Assembly (NCBI RefSeq): GCF_000372725.1
Contig: NW_005200951.1
Location: 138,986-202,985, forward strand
Origin: Emiliania huxleyi CCMP1516
Lineage: Eukaryota > Haptophyta > Isochrysidales > Noelaerhabdaceae
Direction of reading: 5' to 3'
Length of the DNA stretch: 64,000 bases
The notes under the pieces were generated by a model that did not search any database, was not told where the DNA came from, and was given only the letters and a program-made list of their open reading frames with translations. This document shows positions 29,867-40,463 of this stretch, in pieces. Made by a program: the position numbers and the translations under genes. Within the stretch, counting starts at the first letter, position 1; each line of letters starts with the position of its first letter.

Positions 29867-31449
29867 CTGACCGCGTTTTGGGAGGGAGACGCGAGGCGCC
29901 TTGTTGCCCGAGAGGGCCTTATTTGGAACACACCGGCGGGCGCTTTCGAGGCGAGCGTATGCATTTTTCTAGAGCCGTAGTGTGCGGGAACTACTTTGCG
30001 GGACGATAGCTACTACTGACTGCGCCCGGCGCGCAGCGCCGAAGAAAAGTTTGAGATAAATGCTACAAGTCTACAAATTGCTAACCCCCCCCCCCCCCCC
30101 AAGTGGCCAAGTCTCTAGGCGCTCCGAGACGACCAACGTTTGGTAAAAGTCGCACTCACCCCTTACTCGATCAAAATTGTAAAAGCACCCGAGGCTCCAG
30201 AAACCTAACCCTCAGACTATGGCCCACGTCGCTTGTGCCTTGACGGGATGACACACAATGGCCATCCCGCCGCCCCTTGGGCACCTTGGCCGCCCCCCGC
30301 GCGCCGCTGGCGTAAGTAGCGCCACGTACGGCCAGAGCAATATACCCCATATATTGCGTGTTATTTATGTTTATATCGCCGCTGTCTCTCAGGAACAGGA
30401 CTCAGCCCGGCGCGACAAAATTCGGATGCGTAAGGGCTAAGCCTAAGTAAGGCACCAGGGGAGGGAATTAAGGGAAAGGCGAGGCTTCAGAGCCGTGCGC
30501 GACGCTTGCCCTCATCACACGCGGCCACAACACCAATTGAGCCCCGCGCGGTGGGCCTCTGCGGTAGCGTGAGTGGTCGGAGGTGCGTCCCTTCGCCGAG
30601 GACCTTCGGCTTCTTGTCCTGCAACGACGCAAACGCGTTGTTCAGCATCGCGACTAGCCCCTCAAAGGAGCCGCAGGGGCGCGTGCTGCCGGCTGACGCA
30701 TGATATAGTATCATCAAAATACACTATACAGTGTGATGCGACGTCCGCGCCTCTCCTCCGCTACAAAGTCGCCTAATCCAACTCAGCCCCTCGCGCCCTC
30801 TCGCCGCGGGCTCGTTCGCCGCGCGTCCTCCTCGCCGTCGAGGCTCCCCGGCGGCGGCGGCGCGCCTCCGCCCGAGCGCGTTCAACAGCCCGGCGAGGTT
30901 GAGGCGCGCGCTCGGCCGCGTGCCGCAGTCGCGTGCGCGGCATGGTGCGCGGTGTGGGCGACACCGCCGCGCAGCGCGCGCTGCCGCGTCGGCAGGCCGT
31001 GCGGCACGGACCACGGTGCTCGAGCCACGGTGCAGCGCGCTGTGCCGCTGGGCGCTGGCCGGACGACCGCCGGAGACTCGGCGGAGAGGATTCTGTGCGC
31101 CGTGCGCGGCCTTGCTGGTTGCTCGCAGGAGTTCGGGTGCTCTCTAGGTAGTCTTACTCTAAAAGCACGATTGGCAGCTTTAACTAGCCGCGTCTGAGCA
31201 GCACGCCCCCCGGGCCTGTCCCCGCGCGCATCGGGCGATATCGAACCACCATCGGCCAGGCATTCAGGCTGCATCAGCGTCAGCCTCCCTCCAGCTCCCG
31301 AACCATCGCACTAGCCGCGAGGTCTCTCCAAGAGAGAGAGAGGGAGTCCGTCCGCTCTCTCGTTCTCTCGCCCGTGACAGACACAAGACAGCGAGGTCCG
31401 CGCACGGGGAAGGGGGCACGGCACAGCGGTTGGTGGCACGAGTCGTCCC
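29867..31449. other. Intergenic, no certain gene
   Basis: There is a C-run at about 30087-30101. A minus-strand fragment at about 30717-30487 (SFEGLVAMLNNAFASLQDKK) reads like protein but is isolated. GC-rich frames at 30730-31200 show no domain. Confidence 0.4.
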
Positions 31450-33518
31450 TCACTTTCGGCTGGGCGAACTCATTTCGCCGCCCTGCACCGGCAGGTACGA
31501 GGTGCTTTCCCTCGCCTTGGGCTGCCAGGCGTACAGAAAGATGGAGGCGATCACGAGCGCCGCGCCGCTCCAGAAGACCTGGTTGGGCTGAAAGTTGAAG
31601 AGCGGAATGGAGGCCTACATTGCGAGCGCCAGGGTTGGAATACGGCACCGTGCCGTGATCTCGGAGCGTCGCGGGACTACGAGGGCTGCAAACACAGCGG
31701 AGCACAGCGGAACGCGACCCCTCTCGAGTGCTAGCCGGGAGGCGCGGATCCTGCAGTCTTCGTCTAGGGACCGAGATCTTGGGAGATCTGGGGAGATCTG
31801 GGGAGATCAGCAGTCTTCATCTAGGGACGGAGTACGAGGCACGAGAGGATGATTGCGATGGCCATCGCCAGGTTCTTCAGGTTGTTATCGGCGAAGCGAA
31901 TCACGACCGCCACCAGCAGCCCGCCTGTGGATGAGTCGCCGACGCGTCATGGGACGTGTCGCGGCTCTGCCCGATCGCCACGAGCAGCCGCACCGAAGGC
32001 AAACATGCACACCACCGCCCACGTCACGGGGCAGAAGCCGTGCAGCCAGCCCTGCGACTGCACCTTTCCCCAGTCGCGCTGCCATACGGCGAAGAGCTGC
32101 AGTGGGATCGAAAAGATGCACAGCTGCACGTTGCGCACCCAGAGCGACGTCTTGTCGCCTGCGGCGCGATCAAGCCGGACGATCAAGCCGAGACGAGCGG
32201 GCGGGGCGCAAGCGAGGCGTCGGGCGACGGCGGCGGCGGCGGTGGTGAGGGCGGTGCTGAGGGCGGTGGCGGGCTGGGTGGCGGCGGGCTGTGAGAGAGG
32301 GCGGTGGCCATAGCGGCGGCGGCGAGCGTGGTGGCGGGCTCGGCGGCGGCGGGCTGGGCGGCGGTGGCGTGCGGGCGCGCACCCTTGAGGATCTTTTCGA
32401 GATAGACGGAGGCGAAGCCGGAGCAGACGGAGACGCCGAGCGCGGCGAGCACGCCCGTCATGTCGCCCTTGGACCCGCCATTGGCGGCATCCTGCGCGCG
32501 CGCGGCGGCCGTCTGTGAGGCGAGTGCTGCGGCGTGGCACGCTGGCGGCGGCGCGGGGAAGACTGGCGCGTCGGTGTGCGAGGAGTCGCCGCCGCCGCGC
32601 CGGCGCGCGCGCGGGACAGACCTGCTGCGACCACTGCGCCGTCACCACTCCTGCTACAAGCACGCAAAGAGCGAGCCTGCGTCACGAGGGTGCCAGAGTC
32701 AGCGCGGGGAGACGGAGTCGAGGCCGCCTCTTCAGAGCATCGCGTGCGCGCAGGGGGCAGCGGATACAGCTGAGTGCGGCTGGGCATCGTCGAGCACGGA
32801 GTCTCACGGGACCGTGCTCCCCATCTAGCAGCGCGAGCCACTGGTTGCAGCGCAGCGACTTTGAGAGGATGACGACGCCAAAGATGGCGGTGGAGAGGGT
32901 CTTGGTCTGGTAGAGCAGCTGGAGGAGGGCCGCCTCGAGGTGGCTCGCCGCGATGAACTGCAGGTTGTTTTGCACCGTGTAGCACAGCGCCGGCACTGCA
33001 ACCTTGAGCGTGTCGAGCTTCCGATCCCAAATGTCTGTCTTGAGCCGCGCCAGCGTGGCACACGGCCCGCCCTCGAGGCAGAAGAGGATGGTGGCGCAGC
33101 AAAAGGTGAGCTTCAGCAGCTCCGCAAAGAGCACGGCGACCGACGTCTGCGAGCGGCGGGGTCGACATCGGGCTCAGAGAGAGAGCGCGCAGGAGCGCAG
33201 AGAGCGCGCGCAGAGCCGCGGGAGAGCAGAGACCCGCTGTGCGGCAGTGAACTCGGACTGCGGCTGCGCTGGCGAGGCGGCGGCGGCGGCGGCGGCGGGG
33301 CCGGCGGAGGCGGCGCGGCGCGCCACGTAGCCCTCGCACTCGCCGCCCGCCACCCGCGAGTATCGGAGCAACAGCACGTGGCTGCTGTTTTGGACGATGA
33401 CCAGCCCGAGCGAGCCGTACTTTAGGACGGAGCTCTCGCTCCAGCCGGCTCCTCTCTCCTCTCCACGGTTGGGGGTCAGCGGCTGGGTCTCGGACTCCTC
33501 TCCTTCAGCTGATGCCAT
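31450..33518 (-). CDS. Nucleotide-sugar transporter, SLC35A (UDP-galactose transporter) type
   Basis: ATG 33518. Exons are 33518-33324, 33146-32839, 32676-32622, 32491-32383, 32158-31994, 31924-31836 and 31614-31450; 361 aa with phases closing. Donors run GC, GC, GT, GT, GT, GT. Members exchange cytosolic nucleotide-sugar for lumenal nucleotide monophosphate in the Golgi or ER. Family blocks: LKYGSLGLVIVQNSSHVLLL, AVLFAELLKL, YTVQNNLQFIAASHLEAALL, QLLYQTKTLSTAIF, FASVYLEKILKG, TSLWVRNVQL, GGLLVAVVIRFADNNLKNLA and ASIPLFNF. Together they line up with human SLC35A2 without gaps at the splice points. About ten membrane helices are expected. The sugar is inferred, not proven. The GC-AG intron 32838-32677 is set by QWLALCVLVAGVVTAQW. 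Confidence 0.9.
31615..31835 (-). repeat. Intron with GGGGAGATCT array and TCCCTAGA(C/T)GAAGACTGC repeats
   Basis: The array unit differs by about one base from the GGGGAGATAT unit in the topoisomerase introns and has the same orientation relative to its gene. It is flanked by two copies of an 18-bp sequence. Confidence 0.75.
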
Positions 33519-33579
33519 GAACCTGCCAGCAGCCACACCGCTGCCCGCACGCCGCGAACTTGCGAAAGAATTTTACAAA

Positions 33580-34560
33580 GCAACACTACTGGCACTAACA
33601 CAGGTACACCTGCGAAAGAATGTTGCAGTCGCAGGGCGACGGCTAGCGCATCACACCCCTCTCTTAAAATCCCTGTGTGGTGGCGCGGCGTGCCGTCCTC
33701 CCATCCCTCCCTCGGGTTGTAGACTCCAACCCCAACCACCCATGGGTGCTCCTCTCCCAATAGGCGGACCAATTATTTATTTATGGGTGGCTTATTCGTT
33801 CGACCGCTTTATTGCCGCGATCAAAACTAGGTACACGCCAAACACCAGACGACATGTACTCCCACCCGACAACCGGCAAAACGCTGTCGTGAGCCAGCCG
33901 CTTTTGCGGCAGCCGACCGCGGAGATCGAGCGCGCCGCGTGCGCGGAGATCGACATGGCGAGGCGGCCGTCATCCCGTACGATGCCGCTGGCGCCGCGGC
34001 GCGAGCCTGCGGCTCGGTGGAGGGCTCCACGCTCGGCGCGGCGGAGGTGCGCCGGACTGCACCACTCCCGCACCACCCCCGACTCGGAGCGGTGCAGTTC
34101 ATATGAAACTGCGCACCGCTCCGGTGCACCGCTCCCGTGCGCAATTAGGAGCGGGGGTGGGCCAGGTGGCGTGCCCCTCTAATGGGGGGTGGCGTTCCCA
34201 CGGGGGCTGCCTTCCCACGAGCGGGCCACATCTTCCTACAAGGGACACCTCGCACGGGACTGGCGCCCAGGGTAGGCGACGGCTAGCGCATCACACTCCT
34301 CTCCTTAAAATCCCTGTGTGGTGGCGGCGTGCCGTTCTCCCATCCCTCCCTTGGGTTGGCTGTTTTCTTTCTTTCTTTCTGGCGCGCACTGGCACTAACA
34401 CAGGTACACCTGCGAAAGAATGTTGCGTCGCAGGGCGTCGGCTAGCGCATCACACCCCTCTCCTTAAAATCCCTGTGTGGTGGCGGCGTGCCGTCCTCCC
34501 ATCCCTCCCTCGGGTTGTAGACTCCAACCCCAACCACCAATGGGTGCTCCTCTAGTAGTG
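33580..34560. repeat. Cluster of dispersed repeats (three copies of one family)
   Basis: Three copies (33625-33765, 34263-34366, 34420-34555) of the CCTTAAAATCCCTGTGTGG family. Two are preceded by CACTGGCACTAACACAGGTA and GCGAAAGAATGTTGC. Near 33758-33822 is CCAATAGGCGGACCAATT followed by a stretch resembling the 5' end of the HAD gene (TTCGACCGCTT). Confidence 0.8.
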
Positions 34561-36177
34561 CAGTGCCAGCCACGCATCAAGCTTCAAGGATACACACGGC
34601 GCCCCCCTGAGATTTGATTGAGATGTAGACGAGCTCGCATCTCGCAAGCTCGCGCATGTGTTTCGTCGATCGGCCGTCCTCTTCAGACTTCACACATCTC
34701 ATTGAGATTGTTATTCAAATTCCATGTTCACAGCAAATTGTCTCCCCTTTCTAGCATGCCAACATATCCGGGTGAGCATAGCAAATTGCCCTATCCCTCA
34801 CGCTCTCGGCCCTGCCGGCTTCGGAGGAGGCTAATACACGCCGTGTGCGTGGCCCACCCTCGCGCAGTGTGTGTGTGTAGCTGTCTGTGTCTGTGTCTGT
34901 GTCTGTGTCTGTGTTCCTGTCGTGTCGTGTGTGTCGTGTGTGACTCTCGCACTAGCTCTCGCCCTCTCGCGAGCCTCGCCTTCCTCGACGGGATAACTTT
35001 CCGCGTCCCTTTTGTCCCTTTTGCTGCCCCTCTTTGCTCCCTTTTCCCTCGCCGCGTAACTTGCGCCCCTTTTAAAAAATTTAATTTGTTTCTTTAAACC
35101 CTTTTTTTCACCACCTGAGATCCCGAATCTCAGCCCTGCAATTATGACCCCAACTGCCCTGCCCTGCCCCGCCCTGCCCTGCCGTACTGCCCTGCCCGCA
35201 CACTGCCGCACAACTGCCCTGCCCGATCCCCTACCTGCCCCGGGTGTGAAACCCACACTGCCCTGCGCCCTGCCCAAAGCACACTGCCGGGGTGTGAATA
35301 CCTGCCCGCTCGCGAGGTCTCGGAGAAGGGTACACGTATATGGGGTTGTCTCTTGTCTGTTTTCTTTCTTTCTTTTTCGCGGGGTCGCTTAGGCGGCTCC
35401 CGTGGTGTACCTGTGCGTTAGTGCCAGTGCGCGCCAGTCAGTCCAGTGTCGCGCGAGCGGCGAGGGAGTCCGGCCGCAAAAATTCTTTTCGGGCGCTGAG
35501 CCGACGACCAATAGGCGGACGGGACGGCGGCGAGGGTATATACGTCTATTGTAAAGGGGAAGGACCCTGAGTTGCACAGGGGTTGTGCGTTAGGCCCTCC
35601 TGCTCGGCTCCAGCGAGTAGACAAGTGTTGTGTCATCAACAGAGTAGAAAGATCTGACCTCGGGGCCGATGTGACCAAGCGCTGGTAGCGCGGTTTCACC
35701 TCACACCCATGGTCTCACACAGTGTGCCGGCAGTCGCCGAGCAGTGTCGCTCACACAAGCCGCCTGTCGCAAAGAGCTGCATGCCACCGAAGGCGCTGTC
35801 GAGGTTCGCCGAGCGCGGCGCAGGTTGGAGGAAGCCGTCACCGACGAGCGCGTTGGACTTTTCACTCCGGACAAAGACGGCGGCACGCACACGAGACGGT
35901 CGTGTAGCCGTCTTAGGCTCTTAGCGGCGAGGCGCTCACTCACTCACGGTCCACACCCTTTACAACGATTGGAGAGAGCGAGAGGGAGGGAGGGAGGGAG
36001 GGAGGGAGAGAGGGGGGGGGGGGGGGGAAAAAAAAAGAAGTGCACAACACAAAATTCGCGTTCATGCCAACCCGCCGGAATTCAAAGGTATACGTTCGTC
36101 GCTCAAGGTCAAGGACGGGGGACTCATCCTTCCAGGACTTAGTCGCTCGTTTCAGGCCCCTTGCCACACACAGAACA
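34561..36177. other. Intergenic, repeats only
   Basis: Contains (TGTGTC)n near 34880-34915, a CCCTGCC-rich stretch at about 35155-35275, one GTTAGTGCCAGTGCGCGCCA motif (35414-35433), a CCAAT/TATATA combination at about 35509-35545, a long dispersed repeat (35560-35885) and G/A runs at 35970-36040 just before the GH17 gene. Confidence 0.5.
35560..35885 (+). repeat. Long dispersed repeat, copy 1
   Basis: Matches 60668-61115 (AAGGACCCT...GTTGCACAGGGGTTGTGCG, GACCAAGCGCTGGTAGCG, GCATGCCACCGAAGGCGCTG, ACGAGCGCGTTGGACT). The other copy carries an extra 130-bp insert. Confidence 0.85.
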
Positions 36178-37288
36178 ATGGGCTGCCACTCTAGCAAGAA
36201 CGCGGACGCACGCGCCGTCAGCGGCAGTTTTGTCAGCGACGAGGCGCCAGCTGCTTCCTCTTACGGCGTCAACTTCTCCCTTTCTCTGATGAACATTACG
36301 GTTGACAAGGCGGCCAAGGAAAAGTACGCCAACGTTGCCGCCGGTTACAAGCTCACCACCTTGAAGCTGTGGTCCTGGAACGATACCGACCTGCTCGATG
36401 CGCTATCCAGCGCATACACAGCGGCCGGGCAAGAAGCTCGAGGTCATGATCATGGTTCCGCAGGACGAAGTCATTGCCTTCGCCGACTCGGCAGAGAAGG
36501 CAAAGGAGCTGCTGCCCATCCTCAGCAGGTACCACTTTGTGAGGAGCATCGCGGTTGGCAACGAGCCCGATCTCCCCGGTGGAAACCCTCCGCAAGGCAA
36601 GGATCTCGACATCTTCCAGAAGCTGCCGATGGCAGTCGCTAATGTGCAAGCTGCGCTGCAAGGCTCCCCGTCAGGCTCTGGCATTGTGGTCACGGTGCCC
36701 TTCTCCAATGGTGTGGTGGGGCCAAACAATGGTGACTGGGGTGACGTGATCATCAAGAAGGCCAACCAGAAGGTGGTTGAAGCGTGCATGCCCAACCTGG
36801 ACTTCTGGGCTTTCAACCCTTACCCCTACTTCAGCTTTGAGGGCGTTCCGACGGGCGTCGACAAGACGACTTGGCAAGACTGGGTGCTTGGCGACGCCAA
36901 GACCCCTTTCGGCACCCCCCCCTTTAGCAGCATGCTGGAGTCGCAGCTCTACAACATGCGCCACGCGCTGGACAAGCTCAGCAAGAGCGCGGGGTCGAAG
37001 CAGATTGCCATCACCGAAACCGGATGGCCGACGGAACCAAGCGCGGTTGGCGCATCGATTGCAAACGCGCGCCTCTTCTACCAGGACATGCGCCGCGACC
37101 TAGGCCGCATGACGACGACGTACAACCTCGTGCCCGGTTACGTCTTCCTTTTTGAACTCTTTGACGAGGCAAAGAAGACGGGAAACCCAGCAGAGGCACA
37201 TTGGGGATTGCTCAACCAGGACGGAACCCCCAAGCTTGGCTTGACGGAGTTCGTCCTCCCCCCATCTTTCTCGGCAACAAAGCCCTGA
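36178..37288 (+). CDS. Glycoside hydrolase family 17 (beta-1,3-glucanase type)
   Basis: ATG 36178 to TGA 37288, without introns. GH17 enzymes cleave beta-1,3-glucans by retention. The two catalytic Glu are visible in IAVGNEPDL (acid/base) and IAITETGWPT (nucleophile). FWAFNPYPYFSFEG and WGLLNQDGTPKLGL are typical of the family. There is no signal peptide. Instead the protein begins MGCHSSKN, a canonical N-myristoylation plus palmitoylation start, suggesting attachment to the inner face of a membrane. Near 36429 (GGCCGGGCAAGAAG) the frame shifts by one base between SSAYTA and KKLEVMIMVPQ. One G fewer would make it continuous, so it is either a sequence error or a real lesion. GC content is lower than in the intron-rich neighbours. 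Confidence 0.8.
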
Positions 37289-37314
37289 CCGGAAGGAGCC
37301 CGTTGAGTGGACTG

Positions 37315-37316
<2 letters not shown>

Positions 37317-37397
<81 letters not shown>
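37317..37397. repeat. (GT)n microsatellite
   Basis: About 40 uninterrupted GT units, 30 bp after the GH17 stop codon. Confidence 0.98.
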
Positions 37398-37400
<3 letters not shown>

Positions 37401-37485
37401 GTCCCACAGCGCAGCCAATGATCGTCCCTCTCTTGCAGCCCACTCTTGTGAGCGAACCCGATGTGTGCCGTCTAGCGCGAATTCC

Positions 37486-38480
37486 CCCCCCCCCCCCCCC
37501 CAAAAGAAATCTGTTCAAGTCCGCCGCCGCTATTTTGCGCTATAAAGAAGAAATCGCCGGTGGCCTGGCGAGGTACTTCCAGCCTGCTGTGGGAACAGCT
37601 GAACGCTGCTCCCAAAAGGCTCGCCCCAGCATGGCGGGTTCCCTCGCCGTCCCCCGGGCAAGGGGGGACGTGGGCGAGGTACGACCGCACTCTCGTGCCT
37701 CGGGTTTGCTCGCGCGCTCCAGAGCTCACGGGCTTCAATGAGTCGAGGGTCCCCCGGCCCGCGGTGTCGGTGTGCCGTGAGTGCGCCGGCTGCCTGGCTA
37801 CGGAGGCAATGCGGAACCTGCCGCGAGTGCCTTGACCGGCCGCGGCTTGGCGGTAAGGGCGTTCGCAAAAAGCTGTGCCGCCGTCGCAAATGCCAAAACC
37901 CTCAGCACGCAGGGCGTATCCATGTCACCGCCGCTCCCGCCGCCGGGGTGTCCTCCGCCAGCCCGCTCCCGCTTGACGCAAAGCTTGCCTCAGCTTCTCC
38001 GGCAGGCGCGAGCGCACCTCTCGCGGCTCGGGCGCCTCCCTGCTCCGCTCGGCTGCCTCGTCGCCTCCATCCGGGCGTCCTCCGCCTCCGCCTTCCGCCT
38101 CCGCCTCCGCTTCCGCCGCCGCCTCCTCCTCCTGCTCCTCCGCCCCCTGCCTCTGCCTCCGCCTCCGCCACCTCCTCGTTTCCGCCCTAGGCCGTCCCCG
38201 GCTGCTTCTGCTCTCGCGTAATTTCTCGGCATGCCGGAGAAGAGAATTCACGCCGCCGAAAAAGAATTCATGCCGCCGGCACGCCGAAAAAGAATTGAGA
38301 AAAAACCGATGGCCGTATTTTACTCTCGCTCCAGCCGGCTCCTCTCCTCTAAGTCAGCTGAAGCCATAAACCTGATATTTGTTTGTAAACCTGCCAGCGC
38401 CGCACGACACAACTCTCGTTGCAAAAGAATTCGGGCTGCTATTAGCTTGCCTGTGGCGAAGCGGTCGAGTGCACGGAGCT
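37486..38480. other. C-run and low-complexity region, no certain gene
   Basis: There is a C-run at about 37486-37500. On the minus strand at about 38251-37925 a charged, Arg/Glu-rich frame (RRQRQGAEEQEEEAAAEAEA) is open; composition alone could cause this. Confidence 0.35.
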
Positions 38481-38762
38481 AAGACCTAAGTGCCAAGACG
38501 ACCTCGCGGGGGTCGCTCAGCGGCTCCCGCGTTTACATCAGACTAAAAATTCTTTTCGGCGCTCAGCATCGGATGCCCGCGAGGTGCTCGTCCGGTGGCC
38601 CGGAGCTCGTGACCTCAAACGATGGGGGTGCCGAGCGGCGGCGTGGGCGGGAGAGGGCTCTGTCGGCCGAAGCTGGCCTCTTGTCCGGCCAGCGGGAAGT
38701 CGACGCCGTTAGAGAGGCGTGAATGCATCCTCCTGGACTATCTCTCCTGGAGATGTCTGCAT

Positions 38763-39062
38763 TATTTATTTATACACTAGGCACGGGACTGGCGCGCACT
38801 GGCACTAACACAGGTACACAAGGCAAAAGAATTATGAAGGGCGCTCGAGTGCAGGGAGCTAACTTGTGTTAGTGCCAGTCGATGTCGCCGGGTGAGAGCG
38901 AATGGCGCGGTTCTCTCTCTCTCCCAATAGGCGGACCAATTATTTATTTATACACTAGGCACGGGACTGGCGCGCACTGGCACTAACACAGGTACACAAG
39001 GCAAAAGAATTATGAAGGGCGCTCGAGTGCAGGGAGCTAACTTGTGTTAGTGCCAGTCGAAG
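38763..39062. mobile_element. Foldback (MITE-like) element in tandem, two copies
   Basis: Two copies, 38763-38882 and 38940-39062, each run from TATTTATTTATACACTAGGC through GCACTGGCACTAACACAGG to an inverted CTTGTGTTAGTGCCAGTCG. The inner 17-18 bp are inverted repeats of each other. The left end is preceded by CCAATAGGCGGACCAATT in the second copy. Single arms of the same element are scattered through the window (6478, 33588, 34386, 35408, 52425-52830). Confidence 0.75.
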
Positions 39063-39069
39063 TGGCCGA

Positions 39070-39183
39070 AGCGCGTGTAATTCTTTTGTGCTAGCCGATA
39101 GGCGGACCAATAGGCGGACGGGACGGCGGCGAGAGTGTACGAAGCGACTCGCCCTGATCGTGCCGTCAACCGCTCTCTACTTC
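39070..39183 (+). promoter_or_regulatory. Repeat-derived CCAAT-box region upstream of WW gene
   Basis: AGGCGGACCAATAGGCGGAC (39103-39122), then GGGACGGCGGCGAG. The same block occurs at 35509-35535 and, in part, at 33758 and 38930. It sits 60-80 bp before the ATG, so a repeat may supply the promoter. Function is inferred. Confidence 0.35.
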
Positions 39184-39639
39184 ATGGGCGGCGGGACCCG
39201 GAGAGAGTCTCAGAGCGAGCCGGGTGGCAGCCAGAAGACCATCTTCATCTCCTGCTCTGCGCTCATCCGCGAGACGAAGCTCTGCGTCGGCGGCGAGCAC
39301 CAGGCAGAACTCGACTCGCTGCTGTCGAGGCTTGCCGCGCGCGAGATTCAGGCGGAGGCGGCGGTGAAGCAGCTGATGGCCATCGTCGGCTCGACCGTTG
39401 TCCAGCAGGCCGGCCTCAGTGCCATCAACCTGCAGAAGGGGATCCTGCCGCATGGCTGGATTGAGTACATCGACGATGCGACGCGCAGGCCATACTACTA
39501 CAACGTGCACACGAAGGAGACGACGTGGTACAAGCCGGAGGCGCCGGACGCACCCCCGCCCCTGCCGCTTGCCGATGAGGACGGCGTGGACACCAGCGTA
39601 TTCACAAATCATCGCATCAGTTTGTCGGGCGAGATCTAG
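39184..39639 (+). CDS. Small WW-domain protein
   Basis: ATG 39184 to TAG 39639, 151 aa, no intron. A helical segment (HQAELDSLLSRLAAREIQAE) precedes a complete WW domain: Trp in LPHGWIEYIDD, the aromatic block RPYYYNVHTKET, the second Trp in TTWYKPEAP, then PPPLPL. Such domains bind short proline-rich motifs, and here a PPPLPL stretch follows directly. The protein starts MGGG, a weak myristoylation candidate. It may be the 3' part of a longer gene cut by the repeat upstream. Confidence 0.65.
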   Translation: MGGGTRRESQSEPGGSQKTIFISCSALIRETKLCVGGEHQAELDSLLSRLAAREIQAEAAVKQLMAIVGSTVVQQAGLSAINLQKGILPHGWIEYIDDATRRPYYYNVHTKETTWYKPEAPDAPPPLPLADEDGVDTSVFTNHRISLSGEI

Positions 39640-40021
39640 TTGCACGGCCACGGGCGAGGCTGTGAGAGGAGGGGGAGGGGAGCTCGGCGCTCCAGCTGTC
39701 GCAGGCACTCGCGCACGCGGACACACGCCGCTCACGGGGGTGCCCGTGCGATTGCGAGCATTCGCGTTGTCACCGCTGTCGCTGGTCCAGACGCGGCAGA
39801 GCCTCTCGGCTTCGACACGCTGGGAAGTTCTGGATTTGAGTTCTCCCGTATATGTGCATGTGCTTGACCATTCGAAAGAGCGGTCGGCCGGAGATATGTA
39901 CGTACCGCGATATCGCGAGCGCGCCGCCACGCCCCGTGTGCTGCAGTACGCCGTCTCGGTACTCGGACTCGGGTCTCGGCCGCTCTAGTTCCTTCCTCCA
40001 CCTTCGTGCTTCGACCTTCGT

Positions 40022-40158
<137 letters not shown>

Positions 40159-40463
40159 CCTTTCCCCCAATGTTGTCATCAAAAGAGCAACAAAAGAGTC
40201 ACAGCCGTTTGTGACGATGAGTTTTGCCAGTCCCGGGCATAACTCAACCCTGCCCGTGCCTTTTTCCGTTCGTTCTGGTGTAAGCGCGTATTCCCGGAAC
40301 AGCGTTATTGCGCGGCGGACGTCCGCACAACATTCATCGGTACAGCGTCCGTCCCCAATAACGCGCATCACGTCCTAAACGCAGTAAAGTTGAAGGCAAA
40401 ACTCAACGAGGGCATGTTTGCATTCTTGAAACCGTGCGCCAACCAGCCCTCTGGAGCCACAAC

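Noticed and set aside
33397-34182. 261-codon plus-strand frame overlapping the transporter 5' end
   Set aside because: Runs through dispersed repeats and opposite a well-supported exon. The SFDRFIAAI similarity to the HAD leader reflects a shared repeat.
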